Source: Epichloe hybrida
Lineage: Eukaryota > Ascomycota > Sordariomycetes > Hypocreales > Clavicipitaceae
Direction of reading: 5' to 3'
NCBI GenBank assembly: GCA_019022495.1
Contig: JAFEKR010000011.1
Location: 1,302,001-1,366,000, forward strand
Length of the DNA: 64,000 bases
Positions 57,396 to 64,000 of the stretch are shown here, piece by piece. Every line of letters starts with the position of its first letter. The stretch's first letter is position 1. The notes beneath the pieces are model-generated. The model was not told the origin of the DNA and did not search any database. It saw nothing but the letters and a program-made list of their open reading frames with translations. Both the position numbers and the translations under genes were made by a program.

Positions 57396-58553
57396 GGAGA
57401 AGGCCTAGCAAGATGTAGTCAAGACATCAAGACATTATAAAGAAAGGGAAGGGGGTCAAGAGATTGCGACGTCATGCTTTGCAGGTGCGTCAAGCGTTAC
57501 ATGGCCACGTGCGGGCGGGTGCAGGTGGCGGGCGGCTGGCGGGGCGAGGGGCAACCAAGATTTGCAGGAGGCAGCAGGAGCAGGAGGGAAAGTGCGTGGT
57601 TGTTGCTCCTTGGACTCGGTCCACCTTGTGGAGTCACGTCAGCAGGGTCTGTATCCAATGGGATAGAAGTGGATTAGAGGTACATTCGCTTGTATATAAA
57701 CAGGCTAATAACAAATATTACTGATTTTCCCTATTGCTAATACACCACATCTTTCCCTAGATTTGAAGCCCAGTGCTAAAAGTCAGCAGCCAAACTCCCC
57801 GGATACCTCCACAGATTCCCCCAATATCTCGCACCAGTGTGTCTTGCCGCATGAAGCTAAACTTCTCTACTCTGTCCACGTCTTCTCGATACTGCTGTTC
57901 GTTGCAAATACATCGACTCGACTCCTTGTGATACAAAACCCGTACTCTCCTCAGATTTTGAGAAGCCAAAAAAATAAAAAATAAAAAAAATAAAAAATAA
58001 AAATAACTAGATGGATATGTGCTGATGCCGTGACGCCCCGCTTTGGTTGCGCAAAATGTAGAATAAAATATTCATAGCGTGATGCCGAATCCCTTTCCTT
58101 TGTGAAAATGATGATCAGATAATGGGCATGTTGTGGCATGTTGTCGCGCGGTCTGTCGTAATGTATCATGCACCAATGGTGCTCTCCGGACCAAAGAGAG
58201 AGAAAAATCATCATCCAAAAGTGGCCAACATCACATAGCTAGCTTTGGCTTCAGATATAGGCACTGTGTCTTGGCACGACAGACTAGCAGTGTATGTCTT
58301 TGTGAATACCGGAAGATGATGTCGCTGATTATTGTATGACTCCTATCGTGGGACTGTGCGTTGATTTTATAATTTTTTGGGGGTCATTGGTTGTGGCCAG
58401 TGCAACTAATTTATAAGTGACAAAAAAAATACTAGCGTGCGACTGTGTATGATGGTGATGAAATTGAGATATATCGTGACATGGCTCGACTAGTGCTCCT
58501 GAATAGCGTGATGCAGACTAGATCAGAAAGCGAGTGATGAGCGGGTAGGTACT
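57396..58553. other. Intergenic region between the CRT10-like gene and the receptor gene
   Basis: 1.2 kb. The left half is the promoter of the CRT10-like gene. The right half is the 3' side of the receptor gene and is AT-rich, with an A-rich repeat. No coding content recognised. Confidence 0.5.
57968..58005. repeat. A-rich (AAAAAATA)n-type repeat
   Basis: Runs of five to eight A separated by single T, about 550-580 bases downstream of the receptor stop codon. Simple sequence. Confidence 0.8.
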
Positions 58554-60257
58554 TCAAATCTTGTTCATGCCTAGTGGATTTATATTACCACAACTGTCGG
58601 GTCGCGCAAACGTATGCTGATGGTCCAGTGTAGCTTTCTGCGGGGGCCGAGGATTGGAGAAAGATCTCGCCGGTGCGTGATATCGTACCGTCCGCCCAAA
58701 ATAGTCGGGCGGTCTTCGTCCGGGGGTCGGGGTTCTTACTGGAGAAAGCGGTGATACTACAGCGCTATGATCCCTAGAGAGCATTTCGTATGAACGTGAA
58801 TGATGCGAGTCTTTGTTGTCCTCATAGCGAGCATCCACTGATACGAACTCTTTCTGCTTGCGGCCGTTGCGAAGCAGTGATCCAAACAGTTCGAACCAGC
58901 CGGTAATCATGGATAGACGACCCATTAGGAAGATGATCCAAACACCGTTTAGCTGCCACGTTCGGTTAGCAATCAGCAAGACTGCCGAGACTCATTACAC
59001 AAGGCTATATGGACGTCGGGGGGGACAACGAACCCCTAGTAAGAGTAGTAGAACTGAAACGGTGGCTTCATTGACGACAATGGAGTCCAGGTACTTGAGA
59101 CATGCGTTCTTGTTCCCCGACGAACCGATGAGGCAAACCACCCATTTTTCGATAACCCGTGGATCGTTCGTCGCCGATTGCACACCATTGTCTTGGAACA
59201 CAAAAACAACCGAGAAGAAGATGACATCAGCAACGATGATCAGGACGATGGCAATACCACGCCACTGAAGGGCGATGACACGTTTCACACGACGAAAAGC
59301 CTGTCGAGGTGACACGGTTCGAACGCTGCTGGTGTAAGCGGGCAAGCCTGAACCTTCCGTCGGCGCAGAGCTATCGTATAACGAGGCCAGGTAGACCTTG
59401 ACGCAATATCCAAACGTTGCAAAGGTAATGATGACAGTCGCTCCGGCAAAAAGAAGCAAGGGAATCCATAGATCTACGAGACTGTTTCTGTGGTTGATGT
59501 GACACGTTGATCCGAATCGAAATGAAACACCACTGAAGACGAGGGCTGGAATGATGCCAAGCAAGGGAATGCCCCAGCCAGCAACTTGTGCGAAGATCAT
59601 GAAGCTTCGTCCCACCAGGACTTGCCAGCAAATTTGAAGATGCAGCGATAGTAATCGCAGGAAAGCCCACACGACACCGCACCAGCCTCCGAGAAGCAAA
59701 AGAGCTCCAGATGCGCCACACACTTTGCTGGTCGACATGCTGTGAGGCGTAATGGCGTCGTAGCACTGCTCCGGCTGAGCGGCCAGCGGGATGACAAATC
59801 CAAGCTGGGGCCAGGTGTCAGTATATCGAAAACAAGTCCACGGTAGCGAGAATATACGCATAGACCTACATTCATCAGCATGACGCCAAGAGTCAGACAG
59901 ACACTGAGATAATGCCTGTTGGTCTTATCGACCGGCAAGGCTGCCCAAGAAGCCAATAGATAGACGCAGCATATGGTACTAACAGCTGCCACCCAGTTGG
60001 CCACTATTGTCATGGTGTTAAAACTATCCGGATATATCCAGTTGGTCATGGGACACGGCAGGCAACATTTCAAGTCGTCTGTAACTTTCTGGCACATTCG
60101 TCCGTCGACATCTATGACCAGTCAAGTCAGTATATGCGCGATTCTCCATTCCCTGGCATCACATGTGGCAAACTTGCGTACATCCTTTATTGTTGGGAAA
60201 CAACTTCGAGTCCATGAATGGCGGGGGACACAGATTGACCCCCGTGAGATGAACCAT
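58554..60257 (-). CDS. Fungal Frizzled/Smoothened-like seven-helix receptor, about 495 aa; 5' end uncertain
   Basis: Exons: complement(58554..58952, 59034..59804, 59870..60111, 60182..60257). The protein has an N-terminal Cys-rich stretch (NLCPPPFMDSKLFP, GYVDGRMCQ, LKCCLPCPMTNWIYPD), then about seven membrane helices including MTIVANWVAAVSTICCVYLL, LSVCLTLGVMLMNLGFVIP, ALLLLGGWCGVVWAF and IAIVLIIVADVIFFSVVFVF. A serine-rich basic tail follows (about 390-495). This pattern is that of the fungal receptor family related to Frizzled/Smoothened; ligands are unknown. Splice joins restore split codons, but the last donor (GGG|GTTCGT) is weak. The ATG used gives no signal peptide. A leader-like hydrophobic stretch (HLLLFLSSFGHIALHLAVVF) lies in frame upstream without an ATG, so an extra 5' exon is likely. 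Confidence 0.78.
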
Positions 60258-61516
60258 TGTGACTGATGTCGAGGTACCGATTTCGTGTTCATGTTCTTCT
60301 TCCCTCCTTCCAAGACAGTAGCCAAGGCGGGTATAATTCGCGAGAAGAAACTTGTTGTTCCCAAAATGTGTTGTCCAAATTTCCAATAGTCCAGAATAGT
60401 AGTTGGCCCGTGGTGGGCCCGTGGTGAATACAACAGCTAGATGCAATGCAATGTGGCCGAATGAGGAAAGAAACAGCAGTAGGTGCTTACAACCCGTTGA
60501 TGGGAGGCATGGCCTCGGTGTTGGAAGACGGGTTAACTATCCAGAACTCTGGGCCAGATGGGATGCAGGTTTGTTGTTTTTCAGGGATAGTATGCCGCGG
60601 GCGATGACATGCAGAGAAGAAGCGAAGAAATTCAATAGCGAAAAACTTCCAGAGATCGTGGAATCCAGCAAGGGGCTTGGATAGGGAGCACTTACAAATA
60701 TATATATTGTCACTTGCGGCCGAGCAAGGTCCACCGCCGCCGCGTCTTCCAAGTTTAAACCGTTGAACCTGGCCTGGCCTGGTGCCTCGCACGGGCTGGG
60801 AAGAGGCTATCTACATACAGTGGGTCAGCACCCCGGAGCTCGACTTGTCTCGTTGGGGGTGGCGCCGAGACGGGAGGGCAGAGAGGTTCATCGAAAGTCT
60901 GGTTGGTTGCCTTTGGTCGCCTTCATCAGTGCGCCTGCCGGGCGCCTGCAAGTCCGAGTTGTTGGGGGTCTGATCCACGAGCCGGTGCAAACTTTGCGCG
61001 AGTGAACAATGCAGATAACCGGACGCGCTAGCTATTTTTATGTGCAAACTTGACACTTTGCGTAGTCTGCGCATAAAGTCTGCAACAGGCACAAAAGAAA
61101 GTGCAAAAAGTGGCCGCCCTATATAAATCCACATACAGCTTGTACCATAAAGTCGGTTCAAACTTCAAACTTTATGTACACCGGATCAGACCCTTATTAG
61201 TGAAAGATAAAACGGAGACGCGCGATAATACCAACAACTTACAAGTGGGGAGGCCAGGACAAGCCCCTGATCAGTGAGCAGGCAGTTGACCACCCATCGA
61301 GAGCTGTGACAGGGCAGAAGATGTGGACGCACAGCAGAGCTTGCCTTGTTGTCCTGAAGGGTTATCGAAATGGCCTTGCATGTTGGAGAAGCAGCAGCTC
61401 GATCACGACCATGTTGACAGGGGGCACTCGTGGCGACCGACATGCAGGGGTCAGCTGTGTCCCCCGAATTCCAATTTCTCCTCCTTGCGCGTCTCTGATG
61501 TGTGCAAGAGGGTGAC

Positions 61517-61554
61517 GTATCGGGACGTATTATCGGGACGTATTATCGGGACGC
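61517..61554. repeat. 13-base tandem repeat (GGGACGTATTATC), about 3 copies
   Basis: ACGTATCGGGACGTATTATCGG-type units with exact repetition of GGGACGTATTATC. Non-coding stretch. Confidence 0.85.
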
Positions 61555-62088
61555 AGCCCGCTCGGGAAAGGCGTGTGGACTGATTCCAGCTAGCCAATTT
61601 TCTTTGAACTCTGGACTCGACTTGATTGCCCAACGGGAATGATCGACATGGGATCGCATGAGCGAACAGACTGCATAGGCGAGGCCTGTCCGAAATACGA
61701 GGCCATGGCAACAAAAAAAAATCCATGAGTGCGCGAGACGGCCATTTGATTTGTGGCCAATTACGGACTATAGCCCACCGCTGATAACAATTGCATCACG
61801 GCGCTCCGGCGGCATCGTCATGTGAGATTGATACATTCTAGTGGTCCGCATCAGGGTTCCATCAGAGAACAGCCTCTGGCTGGGCACTTCTGGTGGCGAT
61901 GGACTGGTTGGCTGCTTGTGCTTCACCACGCCGTTCATGCGTTTTCTTTCCGTTTGCCATTTATTTTCCCAAAACGCGTCGGCGTTGTGAGCGTCCGAAA
62001 GGCCGGGCCTGTGGTGTGGCGGCAATTATTTCTTAGATCATTTGTCGAGGTCAGTGTTGAGGTCAGTGTCGAGGGCAACCCGGCTGGA

Positions 62089-62112
62089 CGGCGCACGGCG
62101 CACGGCGCACGG
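62089..62112. repeat. 7-base tandem repeat CGGCGCA, about 3.5 copies
   Basis: GGACGGCGCACGGCGCACGG-type units, preceded at 62045-62075 by two copies of GAGGTCAGTGT. No coding sense. Confidence 0.85.
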
Positions 62113-63592
62113 CAATTGTTTCAGCGTCACTTTCACCGCTGCCTTGTATCAGTCTCGGGCTTCTTTTCTAATTGAGTAGGGACCAGAAGGAATTGCTGCT
62201 CGCGGAAACTCGCGTGGTTTGACGGTCGTGCAACTCATTGCCGGTGGGTGGCGTCGGTTTCTGCATGCCAACGTCCCTATTTCCTATTTCCGCCAAGTTG
62301 ATCCGTGCCGTGTTGTCTTTGTCTTGGTGTGCTCCCTGCCCTGTGCGCCGGCTGCTGCTGCATCGGACCTGTCAGAGCACGAGAATAGCATGTCGGCCTT
62401 TGACTGGTTGAGCTGCTTCGCGCCTTCCCTCCAGAACTGTCCATTCGGACTTGGAGAAGGTCCGGCCGGGTGCCTTGAAGAAATTTCAACCGGCGTCGAT
62501 TGGACAGAGAAGTCTTGCGAGCGAGCGAGCGATTTCAGCCATTCAGGGTCATTGCTCCAACATGATTCCACAACAGCCAATCTTCACTTTTGACACCCTC
62601 ATCAGGGAACGGACACTTTGTGGGGTGCATCGGCGGATCTTCCAGATGCGTCCCTGACTGGTTTCATGCAGGTATTAATATTCCTTGTCCTCGACACTCC
62701 CATGGCTCTACATACGGAGTGCTCGGCACGGATAATATGCATGCCAGCTCATCCGGCACGCAATTTACGCAATGGCTGGTCTTGAGACGAAGGGGCAACT
62801 GACAGATGAAAATCAACTTCTTCTGGCTCGACCTGTCAAACTTCCCAGTATCGGCCCTACCCACCTGCCCGTGTCAGTCAGCCTGCTGATTCGTGGAGAT
62901 TTTGTCCCGCGCACGACGGGAATAATTATGCGATGCCCTCACCGAAACCATACTGGAGACATAGCTTCCATCATACGGTTCGGTTACCTGGATTTTCCTG
63001 GTTTGGGAAGATCTCATATCCGGGTGAGTTACAGAGGCCATTTCTCGCGGTGACCAAGCAGAAGGTCCTCCTGTGGGAGTTTCTGGCATAGACGTCGCTT
63101 GGTGCTGACATGTTCAAGTGACCCTCAAGAGAAGTATTTGGACAGGGCGTCATTGTAATATTTGCTGCATCAGAATTTCAGTCTCAGAGGTATTATGTAA
63201 GAGTTACATGTGGCTTGCCCAAGCTCAAACCACACAAACCCTTGCCCGTGCGGCCAGAGCGTGCATCAAGGACCCAGTTCCTCAAGACCATGTCGCTGAC
63301 TGCCGCTGTTTTCGACCTGCTTCAATCCTCATCGATTGGGTGGGAGGGGCTGACGCTGCGGGAACACTTTCCGTGTTGCATTATCTAGCCACAACAGATC
63401 TCGCGAGACCTTGGCGCGGAATATTCAAGCCCGGGCCATAATGCACAACTTGACACTTTGTACCAAACGCAAACACTGTTTTGTAATGTGGAATGCGTCT
63501 CAGGGCGGCTCAGGTTGTCCTTTTAATAGCCCGATTCTTGTCACATTTGGACCGCATGTGCTGCGGCAAGATCCAAGGCGGATCTGTGGCTG

Positions 63593-63925
63593 ATGATGAG
63601 ACACGAACGCTTGGCTATCAGCACCGAAATCGCTGACACGTGGATAGTGTTTCTGAGGATATCAGAATCTATACAGAGTAGTATAGAAGTGATGTTTGCC
63701 GGTGAGTTGAGGAGTATGGATGACACATCGCCTTGTGACACACAATTACACTTTCACAACAAGATGTACTTTGGCAAGCGCACTAAGCTCTGCACCACAT
63801 CTCAGTCAATCGACCGCGACTTTATCGACGGAAATCTGCCTTGGCATGATTCCATGTGCAAAGCATCTCTATACTTATCATGCTGTCAATTTTTACAGAG
63901 ACGAAATGTAAGCCCTTCTCGCTGA
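63593..63925 (+). CDS. Low-confidence open frame at window edge
   Basis: A 110-codon frame. Its last third has several Cys residues (KLCTTSQS, SMCKASLYLSCCQF) and is followed in frame by a GTAAGC donor-like sequence at 63910, so it could be the 5' exon of a gene that continues beyond the window. No domain recognised, no signal peptide, and a second frame overlaps the same bases with equal plausibility. It may be chance. Confidence 0.2.
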   Translation: MMRHERLAISTEIADTWIVFLRISESIQSSIEVMFAGELRSMDDTSPCDTQLHFHNKMYFGKRTKLCTTSQSIDRDFIDGNLPWHDSMCKASLYLSCCQFLQRRNVSPSR

Positions 63926-64000
63926 AGTCAACACCCCGTCCTTGCACACCAGGTAATTCCCACTACGAATGCCTCTGATGCAGAGGTAGCGTTGAGACTC

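Larger units (their letters stand above)
60258..64000. other. 3.7 kb region without a recognised gene
   Basis: The left end (60258-60900) is the probable 5' region of the receptor gene. Beyond it, open frames are short and lack recognisable domains. Three small repeats and one exact TACGGACTA copy (61762) are present. The last 400 bases contain an open frame, listed separately, that may belong to a gene continuing outside the window. Confidence 0.5.

Overview
The window looks like nuclear DNA of a filamentous ascomycete, most likely a Sordariomycete of the Hypocreales type. Genes are compact and carry short GT-AG introns (about 50 to 260 bases). The recognisable products form a typical mould set: an Mph1 helicase, a NUC-1/Pho4-type bHLH regulator, a Zn2Cys6 regulator, a Frizzled-like fungal receptor and a Mep ammonium permease. 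I see no bacterial operons, no CRISPR array, no rRNA or tRNA gene and no intact transposon. The genus cannot be fixed from the sequence alone.

Layout from left to right. The window opens in a broken, unrecognised gene (1-1085), then a small mitophagy-type membrane protein (Atg33-like, minus). The Mph1 DNA helicase (minus) and the Mex67 mRNA exporter (plus) diverge from a shared 1.1 kb promoter. After a 4.5 kb gene-poor stretch come a kelch-type single-pass membrane protein and the NUC-1-like phosphate regulator. The KEOPS subunit Pcc1 (minus) and the Cdc14 phosphatase (plus) form a second divergent pair. The cargo receptor Erv29/SURF4 and a 605-residue orphan follow on the minus strand. The orphan shares a divergent promoter with the five-exon U2 snRNP protein SF3b14/p14. 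A protein-kinase-like protein ends this block.

The right half starts with a 5 kb gene desert rich in minisatellites. It is followed by a Zn2Cys6 regulator, an Fe(II)/2-oxoglutarate dioxygenase of the TauD/TfdA fold, a membrane-anchored histidine acid phosphatase, a Mep ammonium permease, a CRT10-like regulator with a frame break, and a fungal Frizzled/Smoothened-like receptor. The last 3.7 kb has no gene I can recognise.

The genes are mostly unrelated housekeeping, signalling and nutrient functions, not a biosynthetic or defence cluster. Two nutritional links are visible: a phosphate regulator and a histidine acid phosphatase lie in the same 64 kb, and the ammonium permease has a dense group of GATA-factor sites upstream. 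The most unusual sequence-level signals are: (1) a 9-base motif, TACGGANTA, recurring in the non-coding stretches; (2) the same perfect 10-base palindrome, ATCACGTGAT, in two divergent promoters; (3) the frame break in the CRT10-like gene; (4) a minisatellite-rich set of gene deserts. Exon boundaries below were derived by eye from splice consensus, reading frame and family fit. They are predictions.
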